A DNA stretch of 32,784 nt, from contig WGBB01000029.1 of NCBI GenBank assembly GCA_015494505.1, positions 1-32,784 of the forward strand. The letters run 5' to 3'. The DNA is from Nitratiruptor sp. Lineage in GTDB: Bacteria > Campylobacterota > Campylobacteria > Campylobacterales > Nitratiruptoraceae. The notes beneath the pieces were generated by a model, which saw only the letters and a list, made by a program, of their open reading frames with translations, searched no databases and was not told where the DNA came from. The position numbers and the translations under genes are program-made. Positions 8,157 through 16,766 of the stretch are shown here, one piece after another. Numbering within the stretch: position 1 is the stretch's first letter; each line of letters opens with the position of its first letter.

Positions 8157-10087
8157 TACCGGCCTTTGAGCTTTTGCTGCAGCTGCGCATCCTCTACAGC
8201 TATTGTAGCTAAATTATACCAAGAATTTGTGCATTCTCCTACACTTTCCAAAAGATTCTCCGCCAGTTTTGGTTTGCCTGTACGCACATACGAAAGCGCC
8301 AAAATCGAATCCAAAAAACAATCTTTTTTTATCTTCGAAGCGATAGGGCCTAGGAGCTCTATCAACTGGCCGTAGCGCTCATGTTCTATTAGTTTCGACG
8401 CCAAAAGTTTGACAAATTTCTTTATAAGCGGTTTTTCGTAGTTTTTGGCGATGTCATCGCCGTGGCGTGCGATGAAGTTTTTATCGATACGATCGTTTTG
8501 CAAGTAGATGATATTTTGGAAAATGGCACTGTAAAAGTCTTGGGGGCATGCTCGCAGCTGCGCTTCGTACACTCCGCTGCAATTGAGGTCTGCGACGAAG
8601 CAGACGGTAGCTTTGCGACGGTAGTAGTCGCAATCTTTGTTTTTCACTCTCGCAAGCACCAAAAGCGCCTCTTTATAGCGCCTTTTGGCATAGAGTCTAT
8701 CGGCAAGTTTGAGATATATACCCTCATCTTTGTAGTGTGCGCCTAGATATTCTAAAAGTTTAAGACTTTTATCGGATTTGCCGCAATCTTCGAGATAATC
8801 CGCGATTTGCACGAGCACGCTTTTTGAAAAACTTCTTTGAAAGAACTTCTCGTTGGCCAGATAGAGCTTACAAACTCGCTTTGCATATTTGCGATTTGTC
8901 AAAAAGGGACGCCAGAGCCGATCGAAGTACTCTATCTGCTCATATTTCAGAGCAGTTGGATCGATAAGTGAGAGTTCCCAAGCCAAACGCTTGTAGAGTT
9001 TGTCGCTATCGAGCATAAAGGTCTCAAGACCGAAATTTGCCAGAGCGAAAATCCCCACGTAGTTGCCGCGATTTTTTACGAGCGTGGTGACCACGAACTT
9101 GAGAGGGTCTTCCAAAAAAGGCTCTTGGAGATACTTCTTTGCATAGTGAGCAATCTTTTTATCTTGCGTCGTAATGTAGAGAAGCTTGAGCTTGGCGATG
9201 GTAGCGTATTTGGTTTTTGGAAACGTTTTGATGATGCGGATGTAGTAGTTGACGCTGTTTTGGTACTCTTTTTTCAAAAACTTAATATCACCCAGGCGCA
9301 ACAGGGCTTGGGGAAGGATCTCTTTGTTTTTGACGTAGTTGAGGATGCGGCGAAAGAGCATCTCGCTAAAACGCAGATCCCCGATGCGATAGGCCGTCTC
9401 GGCCACAAGCAGGTAGTAGCGGGGATTGTCGATGAGATAGCTCTCGAACTCTTTATAGGTCTTTTGGAAATAGGGCAGCGCCTCCTTGTACTCCTTTTTG
9501 GCAAAATGGTACATACCTTGCAAGAAATCGAACTCTTTTTTCTGTTTTTTGCCTAGCGTCTCGATCCCCAGTATCACCATATACCGGTCGGCCTGGTCCA
9601 TGTAGCCCAGCCACACCGAGGAGCGCAGCAGTCCCATGAGAATATCGAGGCGAAATTTCTTGTCATGAGCGCGTTTGAGGGCTAGTTTATAGTTTGTATA
9701 CGCCCGCTCGTAAAAACCTAAATTTTCATAAATGAGACCTTTGAGAAAATAGTATTTGTCGTCCTTCTTGCCCCCTTTGGCAAGATAGAGATTGAGGTAG
9801 TTGACGGCGTCCCACAAATATTTCTTGTCACCTACCCGTTTACCGATGTAGAGATAGGTATATGCCAACATGTAGAGCGATGGCAGCAGATAGGGCGAAT
9901 CGGGCTGTTTGATGATATAGCTAAATTCGTCCAGAGCCTGATAGTATGAACCTACATCAAAATCGTGCACAGCGTTGTCATAGATGAAACGAAGCGTTTT
10001 GAACTCTTTGGAGTTTTGCGTCAGATTTGCATCCGCTAGGAGAGAAAGGGAGATAAAAAGGGCGATAAACCATCTATACCTTAACAT
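8156..10087 (-). CDS. Secreted TPR-repeat protein inside the flagellar operon (possible PflA-like periplasmic motor component)
   Basis: I do not recognise this as a named universal flagellar gene. The 643-residue product starts with a signal peptide (MLRYRWFIALFISLSLLADA) and has no later membrane helix. It then contains many degenerate TPR-like helix pairs, for example YYFLKGLIYENLGFYERAY (about 114), FAKKEYKEALPYFQKTY (about 193), FLKKEYQNSVNYYIRII (about 269) and YAKRRYKEALLVLARVK (about 466). Location between fliK (14-base overlap) and flgB (1-base overlap) ties its expression to the rod genes. In Campylobacter and Helicobacter the periplasmic TPR protein PflA scaffolds the motor's periplasmic disk and is about 790-800 residues. 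This could be a shorter PflA relative or an independent periplasmic scaffold. Function is inferred from context, not from a recognised signature. Confidence 0.6.
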   Translation of the reverse strand: MLRYRWFIALFISLSLLADANLTQNSKEFKTLRFIYDNAVHDFDVGSYYQALDEFSYIIKQPDSPYLLPSLYMLAYTYLYIGKRVGDKKYLWDAVNYLNLYLAKGGKKDDKYYFLKGLIYENLGFYERAYTNYKLALKRAHDKKFRLDILMGLLRSSVWLGYMDQADRYMVILGIETLGKKQKKEFDFLQGMYHFAKKEYKEALPYFQKTYKEFESYLIDNPRYYLLVAETAYRIGDLRFSEMLFRRILNYVKNKEILPQALLRLGDIKFLKKEYQNSVNYYIRIIKTFPKTKYATIAKLKLLYITTQDKKIAHYAKKYLQEPFLEDPLKFVVTTLVKNRGNYVGIFALANFGLETFMLDSDKLYKRLAWELSLIDPTALKYEQIEYFDRLWRPFLTNRKYAKRVCKLYLANEKFFQRSFSKSVLVQIADYLEDCGKSDKSLKLLEYLGAHYKDEGIYLKLADRLYAKRRYKEALLVLARVKNKDCDYYRRKATVCFVADLNCSGVYEAQLRACPQDFYSAIFQNIIYLQNDRIDKNFIARHGDDIAKNYEKPLIKKFVKLLASKLIEHERYGQLIELLGPIASKIKKDCFLDSILALSYVRTGKPKLAENLLESVGECTNSWYNLATIAVEDAQLQQKLKGR

Positions 10088-11753
10088 TTACCCCGCTTCT
10101 TGTTTCACTACGAATCGTATCACGGCCTTTGGAATCGATGGTGATGCGGCGCTCCCTATCACGCAGTGTCACCTTGTAGCGTTCATAGCCGCTCTCTTGC
10201 ATGATAGCATCCACCACTTCTGCTATGTTACCCTCAAGTTGCATGCTTTGGGAGCTGACGAAATTGAGTGAAAGCTGCCTTTGATGCATGGTGACATTCA
10301 CAAGTGTCTGGTCGAGGCGCAGCTGGATGGTGCGCACCTCATGACGCCGTAGCTGCTCGAAAGCCTGCTCATCCATCATATGTGTGGGCGCATCTGCTTG
10401 GTGCATCTCAAAACTCTCTCCGCTATCGAAGCTATGTGTGTGCTGTTGTGCCATGTTTTGCGGCTGCTCTTGGATTTGCGTGGCGTGTTTGGATTGCGAA
10501 AGCGTCACGACGCTCTCATCGCGCAACTGCACCTCTTTTGGAGCATCATGCGTCGAAACAAGCGGTTGGGACTCCTCCGCAGAGGTGTGGCGATGCGGTA
10601 TATGGGTCTCTTCACTCTTTGCGACAGAGACGTTCTTTTCGATATAGCGGGCGTGGCGAGGCTGCTTGTGTCCGGTGTTTTGTAGCGAGGAATCCTTGCG
10701 AGTGATAGGTGCAGCTTGCTGGGTCGATGGAGTGGCTAGGCCGCTTTTTTCGTTTTGCTGCAAAGCGTAACCCATCTCCATATGCTTGCTTGCAGCATTG
10801 CCGCCCTCTTGAGGTGCTTGCAGCATCTTTGTATGTGGGAGTACACTCTGCTGAGTATGTCGTGGTTGCTTAGCCTCTTGGGAGGGGGTAGTATCGTTTT
10901 GCATGAGATGAGGAAAGATAGATTCGCTCTTTGGCCCAACCGAGGGCTGCACACGCTGCCAACTCTGCTGCACTTTGGGCTGGGAGGTGGAGCGCTGCGG
11001 CAGGGAAGCGAAATCATGCGGTCTATGGTTTTTGATATGCGTGGTCGGAGATTTGGAAGCTTGTGTCGCACTTTTGTGCACACTCTCTGTATGATGTCTA
11101 TCCCTTTTTCTCGCTTCTTTCCCTATCGTTTGTGACGTTGCGGTCGTAGACCGGGGCTGAAGCTCAGCTGCAATAGCTACGTACTGTGCCAAAGGCTCTG
11201 CGTTTTGGGAATGGGTAGATGGCTGTGGGGCATGGCTTTTTTTAACACTCTTTGAAAGTGTATCTACTTGCCCCTCTTTGTCGTGTATTTTTTTGTGAAG
11301 CCTCTTTGGAGGTTGCATAAATGTATTTGTATGCGCCTCTTTATGCGCTTCTTTTTGTAGAGCGCGACTTTTTGCAGGGATGTTGACCATGAAAAGATGG
11401 GATTTAAGCTCTTTTACATCACTTTTGGGATGCATAGGATTTGCCACATGCACAGATGCGCTCTTTGCTTGAGCGTGCGTTTCGTGCACTTGGGGTATTT
11501 GGGTCTTTTGCACCTCTTGTATCGGCATGCGAGTTTGCTGAGAGGGCGTGAAAATGCTCAAGGATCGCTTCGCGAACGTTTCGGTAGTGAGTGCCGGCTG
11601 CACCTTGGGAGTAATCTTTTGCGAAAAAGTCTGCTCAAGACTCTTTTGCAAAAGATTATCAAAGAGTTCGGGATGCGCGGCAGTGCTTTTTTGTCTCTTG
11701 TCTGCGACGAGGCTCTTTTCGAGGTTTTGTAGTAATAGTGCGAAGATATCCAT
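10074..11753 (-). CDS. fliK: Probable flagellar hook-length control protein FliK
   Basis: FliK is the secreted molecular ruler that ends hook growth and switches export specificity. The 559-residue product has a long low-complexity body rich in Gln, His, Ser, Thr, Pro and Lys, typical of the FliK ruler region. A C-terminal domain at about 455-535 (VRTIQLRLDQTLVNVTMHQ, then VVDAIMQESGYERYKVTLRD) resembles the FliK_C pattern of beta strands and helix. Primary sequence outside that part is not conserved in the family. The ATG overlaps the fliA stop by one base (TAATG). The unusually high histidine content is notable. Position between fliA and rod genes supports the call. Confidence 0.75.
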   Translation of the reverse strand: MDIFALLLQNLEKSLVADKRQKSTAAHPELFDNLLQKSLEQTFSQKITPKVQPALTTETFAKRSLSIFTPSQQTRMPIQEVQKTQIPQVHETHAQAKSASVHVANPMHPKSDVKELKSHLFMVNIPAKSRALQKEAHKEAHTNTFMQPPKRLHKKIHDKEGQVDTLSKSVKKSHAPQPSTHSQNAEPLAQYVAIAAELQPRSTTATSQTIGKEARKRDRHHTESVHKSATQASKSPTTHIKNHRPHDFASLPQRSTSQPKVQQSWQRVQPSVGPKSESIFPHLMQNDTTPSQEAKQPRHTQQSVLPHTKMLQAPQEGGNAASKHMEMGYALQQNEKSGLATPSTQQAAPITRKDSSLQNTGHKQPRHARYIEKNVSVAKSEETHIPHRHTSAEESQPLVSTHDAPKEVQLRDESVVTLSQSKHATQIQEQPQNMAQQHTHSFDSGESFEMHQADAPTHMMDEQAFEQLRRHEVRTIQLRLDQTLVNVTMHQRQLSLNFVSSQSMQLEGNIAEVVDAIMQESGYERYKVTLRDRERRITIDSKGRDTIRSETRSGVNVKV

Positions 11754-12385
11754 TAGTACTCGAGCTCCGTGAGATATTTTTTGAGTTTGTTGATCGCCTG
11801 CGTCTTTATCTGCGATACACGTGATTGCGAGATGCCCAGACTCGCCGCTATCTCCTTGGGCTCACGCTCCTCGAAAAAAAACATCTGCAACGTGCGACGC
11901 TCTTTTTCATTCAGAGCCTCCATGGCCTCAGCGAGCTTCTCGCCCATCTGCGAGGTAATCGCCTGATCTTCGGGACTAAGCTCATCACTTATCATAATAT
12001 CTATAAGCTTAGAAGAACCTTCATCTCCCCCTATCGCTTTTTCCATGCTTATCATGATAGCGAGGTTTGAAAGAGGTATATCCTTGCCCTCTTCTTTTTC
12101 TTTCTTTATTTTTTCGCGCATGCTACGCGGCAGGATATGGAGCGAGCGCAGATAGTCGAGGATTTCGCCACGAATCTTGATGTAGGCGTATGTCGAAAAT
12201 TGTGCCTTGGACTCGTCAAATTTGTCGATAGCTTTGATGAGTCCTATGATGCCGGTATTGACCAGCTCATCAAACTCTATTCCCGCATCGCGCGGCAGCT
12301 TGAAAAATATCTTCGAAGCCACCTTTTTTACCAGCGGAGTGTTATCGAGAATGATCTGCTGCTTCTGCTCCACACTTACCTTCAT
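11753..12385 (-). CDS. fliA: RNA polymerase sigma-28 factor FliA
   Basis: FliA directs transcription of late flagellar and chemotaxis genes. The 210-residue product has region 2 (FDELVNTGIIGLIKAIDKFD, then FSTYAYIKIRGEILDYLR, about 37-76), a region 3 segment with LPRSMREKIKK, and region 4 (LNEKERRTLQMFFFEEREPK, then the helix-turn-helix EIAASLGISQSRVSQIKTQA). The ATG overlaps the flhG stop as ATGA. Being embedded without any gap between flhG and fliK means it is probably made together with the basal body genes. A matching sigma-28 promoter lies upstream of the chemotaxis operon (23574-23599). No anti-sigma FlgM is in the window. Confidence 0.96.
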   Translation of the reverse strand: MKVSVEQKQQIILDNTPLVKKVASKIFFKLPRDAGIEFDELVNTGIIGLIKAIDKFDESKAQFSTYAYIKIRGEILDYLRSLHILPRSMREKIKKEKEEGKDIPLSNLAIMISMEKAIGGDEGSSKLIDIMISDELSPEDQAITSQMGEKLAEAMEALNEKERRTLQMFFFEEREPKEIAASLGISQSRVSQIKTQAINKLKKYLTELEY

Positions 12386-13230
12386 CGGCTCTTTCCCATA
12401 AAATCAAATAGTTTTTTCCAAAAATTTTCCGGTTCGGGTTGCGTAAGAGCAAGCTCTGCCTTGCAGATCTTGCGCAGATTTTGGGTGTAGGCGTCTTTTG
12501 GGTATTTGCGTGCTATGAGTTCCTTGTGCTTTACGGCATTTCGTAAGGTGTTGGTAAAAGGGAGCACGCCCAAAAGCTCCAGGTCGAGATCGAGAAACTT
12601 CTTGACCGAGATTTTGAGCTTGTTGAACGTCAGTTCCCCCTCTTCTTGGTTTTTGGCCATATTGACCACGACCTTGAATCTGTCGTAGCCGTAGATGTTA
12701 TAGATCGACTTGACTAAAGCATAGGCATCCATGAGCGCCGTAGGCTCGGGCGTGGTAACGATGATGGATCGATGCGAAGCACGCAAGAACGCCGCCACCT
12801 TCTCGTCAATGCCGGCTCCCGTATCTATGATGACATAGTCGTAGCGCTTGGAAACCTCATCGAGCTGGTTGACGATAGCCTGTATGGAGACCTCATCGAG
12901 CTCGAAAAAGTCGTCTATACCGGAAAATCCCAAGAGCACGTCGAAATTGTAGCTGCGCTGGATCACCTCTTCGACGGTAGCGCCTGCGAAGAGATCCTTG
13001 ATGCTCTTTTTGGGAGTGAGGTTCAAAAACAGATGTACGTTGGCCATACCGATATCGGCGTCGATAAGCAAGATCTTCTTATCGCATTCATTGGCCAAGA
13101 GATAGGAATAATTGACGGCGAAGTTGGTCTTACCCACGCCGCCTTTTCCGCTGGCAACGGTGATAAATTTGCTATTGGTGCTTTGGCTCTTGGCCATCAG
13201 GTCTCTTAGACCACTCGCTTGATCCATCAT
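12382..13230 (-). CDS. flhG: Flagellar number regulator FlhG (YlxH/FleN), MinD-like ATPase
   Basis: FlhG is a MinD-type ATPase that limits flagellar number, acting with FlhF, and binds the FliM/FliY C-ring components in studied species. The 282-residue product has a deviant Walker A KGGVGKT (about 29-35), the switch stretch LLIDADIGMANVHLFLNL, and IIDTGAGIDEKV, the MinD/FlhG form of Walker B. An N-terminal leader (LRDLMAKSQS) precedes the ATPase core; in this family a short DQAxxLR motif there stimulates FlhF, and DQASGLRDLM is visible at residues 3-12. Start is one of two adjacent ATG codons; the first overlaps the flhF stop as ATGA. Confidence 0.95.
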   Translation of the reverse strand: MMDQASGLRDLMAKSQSTNSKFITVASGKGGVGKTNFAVNYSYLLANECDKKILLIDADIGMANVHLFLNLTPKKSIKDLFAGATVEEVIQRSYNFDVLLGFSGIDDFFELDEVSIQAIVNQLDEVSKRYDYVIIDTGAGIDEKVAAFLRASHRSIIVTTPEPTALMDAYALVKSIYNIYGYDRFKVVVNMAKNQEEGELTFNKLKISVKKFLDLDLELLGVLPFTNTLRNAVKHKELIARKYPKDAYTQNLRKICKAELALTQPEPENFWKKLFDFMGKSR

Positions 13231-14396
13231 AGGCTCTCACCCAAAATGTAGTTTGCCATGCGCTCGGGAGTGAGCACACGGATATCTTCGGGCACCTTCT
13301 GCCCGGTGCTAATAAAGGAGACCGGAATATCGGTCTTGATAGGAAGATTGAGCAAAATTCCGGGCTTGTAGGTCTCATCGATTTTGGTAAAGAATATGTC
13401 GCTAATAGGGAAAAAGGTGCGATAGCGGTTGACCACTTCGATCGCTTCGGTATTTTTGTAGTTGCAGCTAATAACCAGCGAAATATCCATAAAATCGCTG
13501 CCGCTGCCCAAAATCTCCTTCATCTCGCCAAGCCTCCAGTAATCATAGTGGCTGCGACCCACGGTATCGATGAGCACTACGTCGATACCGCTGAGGTTTT
13601 GGAGCGTTTTTCTCAAGTTTTTCGAATCGGTAATGGCAAAAAACGGAATATTGAGAATATTGGAAAAACTGCGGGCTTGTTGGATAGCCCCCACTTTGAA
13701 GGTGTCGATGCTGATTACTGCAATTTTGAGCTTTTGGTTGATGACGAGCTCCGATGCTATTTTGAAAAGATTGGTGGTTTTACCTACGCCAGTGGGGCCC
13801 ACGAATGCGATCACTTTGAAAGCCCCTTTTTGGATTTTTAGAGGCCCTTTGAACTTGATCTTCTTTTCGATGGCGTTGACGAGAGCTTCTTTGAAAAAAG
13901 AGGTGTTGAGATCGAATTTGTTGGCATCGATATCGAATCCGCAGGACTCCTTGACCAGCAGCTTGGCCACCTTGGGATCCACATCTTTTTTCAATAAAAG
14001 CTTAATAAGATCGAGGGCATCGCCCGTAAACTCCTTGAACTCCTCGGCAAAATCAAGCTGTCTGCTCCCTTGTGACGTATGGGGAGGAACTTCCGTTATG
14101 GCGCCTTCTTGGACGATGGCTTTTTTAAGGGGCTCGATCTTTTTGTCTATCATCTTTTCGATACGTTCTAAAAACTTATCCACCTCTTGCGACTTCTCCT
14201 CTTTCGATAGCACATCCATAAACCCCTCCTCTTCCGTGGGCACCTGCACAAAAAGGGCATACTTTTTGCGCCCGAAAAACGGCAAACCGCTCTTGGAAAC
14301 TTCATAGCTGATAATCTTGACGTCTTTGCCGTACTCCTGCTTGGCCTGGTGAATCAGCTGCTCCAAGTCGTGCCCTTCATACTTAACTATTTCCAT
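13227..14396 (-). CDS. flhF: Flagellar biosynthesis GTPase FlhF
   Basis: FlhF is an SRP-type GTPase that marks the pole where the flagellum is built. The 389-residue product has the B domain start (YEGHDLEQLIHQAKQEYGKD), a charged middle, an N domain, and a G domain with GPTGVGKTTN (about 200-209), then AVISIDTFKVGAIQQ, VLIDTVGRSHYD and the specificity motif FTKIDET. A complete SRP GTPase set is therefore present. The ATG overlaps the flhA stop by 14 bases and has AAGGTGG upstream. The flhA-flhF-flhG-fliA order is the classic polar-flagellum arrangement. Confidence 0.97.
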   Translation of the reverse strand: MEIVKYEGHDLEQLIHQAKQEYGKDVKIISYEVSKSGLPFFGRKKYALFVQVPTEEEGFMDVLSKEEKSQEVDKFLERIEKMIDKKIEPLKKAIVQEGAITEVPPHTSQGSRQLDFAEEFKEFTGDALDLIKLLLKKDVDPKVAKLLVKESCGFDIDANKFDLNTSFFKEALVNAIEKKIKFKGPLKIQKGAFKVIAFVGPTGVGKTTNLFKIASELVINQKLKIAVISIDTFKVGAIQQARSFSNILNIPFFAITDSKNLRKTLQNLSGIDVVLIDTVGRSHYDYWRLGEMKEILGSGSDFMDISLVISCNYKNTEAIEVVNRYRTFFPISDIFFTKIDETYKPGILLNLPIKTDIPVSFISTGQKVPEDIRVLTPERMANYILGESL

Positions 14397-16470
14397 TGAG
14401 ATCCACCTTGGCGACTATGTTGAGTTTTGTTTTCGGCTCCACTTCGTTGTATGACAGGACGCTCACGTTTGCCAGATAGGGCTCGATGAGCCGCCGTACG
14501 AATCTGCGCACACTGGGTGAGGTGAGCAGCACAGGCGTGCGCTGTTCGACGATAAATTTTTCCAAATTGGCGTTTATCTGCAAAATAAAGTGCTGCAGTT
14601 TCGCTGGATCCAAAGGCGGCAAATTGCCCTCATACTCTTTGATTTTTTGGTACAAAAACTCTTCGCTGGAACTATCGAGCGTCATAGCATAGAGCACACC
14701 GTCTTTTGCGTAGATGGACGTGATAAGACGCGCGAGCCCCTCGCGCACGAACTCCGTCAAAAGATCGGTATCCGTGGTTTTGGTGATGTTATCCGCGAGA
14801 TTTTCTATGATAGTCAGCAGGTCTTTGATGGGGATATTCTCTTTAAGAAGATTTTGCAATACCCTGTGCAATACCGAATATGGCACCTGCTCGGGCACCA
14901 GGTCTTTTACGATAGGATACTTCTTGGCCAGGTTTTCCACCAGCTCCTTGGTTTCGCTGCGTCCTAGTATCTCGTAAGAGTGGGATTTGAGCACTTCCGA
15001 TAGATGGGTGATAATCACGGTAGGTATGTCCACCACGGTATAGCCTAGCATCTTGGCTTTGTCTTTGTTGGACTCATCTATCCAATAGGCTTTAAGGCCA
15101 AATGTGGGCTCTGTGGTCTCTATCCCTTCTATCGCCCCTCTGGTACTGCCGGTATCGATAGCCAGAAGTTTGCCTGGATGCACCTCGCCCCTTGCCACTT
15201 CGATACCGCGTATGAGGATGCGATACTCGCCTGATCCCAGCTCGAGATTGTCCTTGATATGAATGAGGGGGATAATGAGCCCCAGATCCTTGCTCAGCTG
15301 CTTGCGCAAAGCCTTGATGCGCTTGACGATTTCGCCGCCTTGCTGGTCGTCTACCAAAGGGATGAGCCCGTAGCCGATTTCAAAGGAGATAGTCTCGGGC
15401 TGCACCACCAGCTCCTCCTCTTCCTCTTCCTGCGTCTGGCTGATAAGCTCCTTGGCGCGCTCTTCGGCTTCTTTGATTTCACGATTTTTGAGATCGAGCT
15501 GCATCATGTACCCCGTGATAGCCAAAAGCGAAGCCAGCACCATGAAAGGTACGAACGGCATCCCGGGCACGATTCCCATGATAGCCAGTGCCGCCGCACT
15601 CATAAACAGGGCCTTGGGATAGCCGGTGAGCTGGCTGAATATTTCCTTACCCAGGTTCGTCTCAGACACCGCGCGTGTCACCATGAGCCCGGCTGCAGTG
15701 GAGGTGATGAGAGAGGGTATCTGGCTCACAAGCCCGTCACCCACCGTCAAAAGTGTAAAGTTTGCCGCCGCAGTCGCCACACTCATGCCGTGCTGGAAAA
15801 CACCGATAGCGATACCGCCTATGATATTGATGAGTGTAATGATGATGCCGGCTATAGCATCGCCTCGAATAAATTTGCTCGCACCGTCCATCGCACCGTA
15901 GAAGTCCGCCTCTTTGGCTATCTCTTGGCGGCGGCGTTGCGCCTCCTCTTCATCGATGAGACCCGCATTGAGGTCCGCATCTATCGCCATCTGCTTACCC
16001 GGCATCGCATCGAGAGTAAAGCGCGCCCCCACTTCGCTGATGCGCTCGGTCCCTTTAGTGATGACGATGAAGTTGATGGTCACGAGCACTATAAAGACGA
16101 TGATACCTACTACGTAGTTGCCGCCCACCACAAACTCGCCGAAGCTCTGTATGAGATGGCCTGCAGCGTCGGGTCCCTCATGACCGTGTAAGAGGATACG
16201 CCTCGTGGTGGCCACGTTGAGAGAGAGGCGAAAGAGCGTGGCTATCAAAAGAAGCGAAGGGAACGCAGAGATTTGCAAAGGGTTGCTCACATACACGGTG
16301 GCCATGAGCATCACCAGCGAAAAGGTGATACTAGTGGTAAGCAAGATATCGAGCAAGAAAGGTGGAACGGGCAAGACCATCGAGCCCAAAATCGCTAATA
16401 TGAGCACGATAATGATAGCGTCGGAATGGTCGTTTATCTTCGTAAAGACGCGCTCGATACTTTGTGTCAT
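14383..16470 (-). CDS. flhA: Flagellar export gate protein FlhA
   Basis: FlhA is the nonameric inner-membrane export gate subunit whose cytoplasmic domain receives chaperone-substrate complexes. The 695-residue product has about eight membrane helices in the first 320 residues. It also has the FHIPEP-family loop (GTERISEVGARFTLDAMPGK and QMAIDADLNAGLIDEEEAQR, about 140-182) and a C-terminal cytoplasmic domain with EVLKSHSYEILGRSETKELV. Length is that of the family. The ATG overlaps the flgJ stop as ATGA. Confidence 0.98.
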   Translation of the reverse strand: MTQSIERVFTKINDHSDAIIIVLILAILGSMVLPVPPFLLDILLTTSITFSLVMLMATVYVSNPLQISAFPSLLLIATLFRLSLNVATTRRILLHGHEGPDAAGHLIQSFGEFVVGGNYVVGIIVFIVLVTINFIVITKGTERISEVGARFTLDAMPGKQMAIDADLNAGLIDEEEAQRRRQEIAKEADFYGAMDGASKFIRGDAIAGIIITLINIIGGIAIGVFQHGMSVATAAANFTLLTVGDGLVSQIPSLITSTAAGLMVTRAVSETNLGKEIFSQLTGYPKALFMSAAALAIMGIVPGMPFVPFMVLASLLAITGYMMQLDLKNREIKEAEERAKELISQTQEEEEEELVVQPETISFEIGYGLIPLVDDQQGGEIVKRIKALRKQLSKDLGLIIPLIHIKDNLELGSGEYRILIRGIEVARGEVHPGKLLAIDTGSTRGAIEGIETTEPTFGLKAYWIDESNKDKAKMLGYTVVDIPTVIITHLSEVLKSHSYEILGRSETKELVENLAKKYPIVKDLVPEQVPYSVLHRVLQNLLKENIPIKDLLTIIENLADNITKTTDTDLLTEFVREGLARLITSIYAKDGVLYAMTLDSSSEEFLYQKIKEYEGNLPPLDPAKLQHFILQINANLEKFIVEQRTPVLLTSPSVRRFVRRLIEPYLANVSVLSYNEVEPKTKLNIVAKVDLNGNS

Positions 16471-16766
16471 TTGCCTTGCTCTTCGTAGGTTTTCAGTGCG
16501 TTTTGGATGTACTCTTTAAGTCCCAAAGCGTCCGCATCGCTGATAGCTTTGGACATCTGCATATCGAACATGTCCCAGTATATTTTGGCCGAAAAGGAGT
16601 GCCCAAAGAGCGAGGACTCTTTTTCTAGCTCCTTGCGCACCTCCTTTAAAAACATATGCAAAAACTCCTCCTCAAAAGCCTTGGCGGCCTCTGCTTTGGT
16701 GCGTATCTCAGAGAGATTTTTGATATCCCAGTATGCCGTGTTTTCTATCTTCATATCGCTTCTCAC
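16467..16766 (-). CDS. flgJ: Rod-binding protein, FlgJ N-terminal type (no muramidase domain)
   Basis: FlgJ's N-terminal domain caps the growing rod. The 99-residue product contains AAKAFEEEFLHMFLKEVRKE (about 27-46) and YWDMFDMQMSKAISDADALG, the FlgJ rod-binding pattern. The peptidoglycan hydrolase domain found in enteric FlgJ is absent, as in many lineages where a separate enzyme does this job. The GTG at 16764-16766 overlaps the flgI stop (GTGA). The ATG four codons later (16752-16754), with GAGAAG upstream, is an equally good start. Confidence 0.85.
   Translation of the reverse strand: MRSDMKIENTAYWDIKNLSEIRTKAEAAKAFEEEFLHMFLKEVRKELEKESSLFGHSFSAKIYWDMFDMQMSKAISDADALGLKEYIQNALKTYEEQGK

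Noticed and set aside
10304..10705. Plus-strand frames opposite fliK
   Set aside because: Low-complexity coding in fliK keeps several frames open; translations have no domain and are Cys/Arg-rich shadows.
13570..14307. 245-residue plus-strand frame opposite flhF
   Set aside because: Antisense to the conserved FlhF GTPase core; Ser/Leu-rich composition typical of complementary-strand translation.
15259..16191. 310-residue reading frame on the plus strand opposite flhA
   Set aside because: It is entirely antisense to a full-length, clearly conserved flhA, and its translation is His/Arg/Asp-rich with no recognisable domain. A shadow frame.
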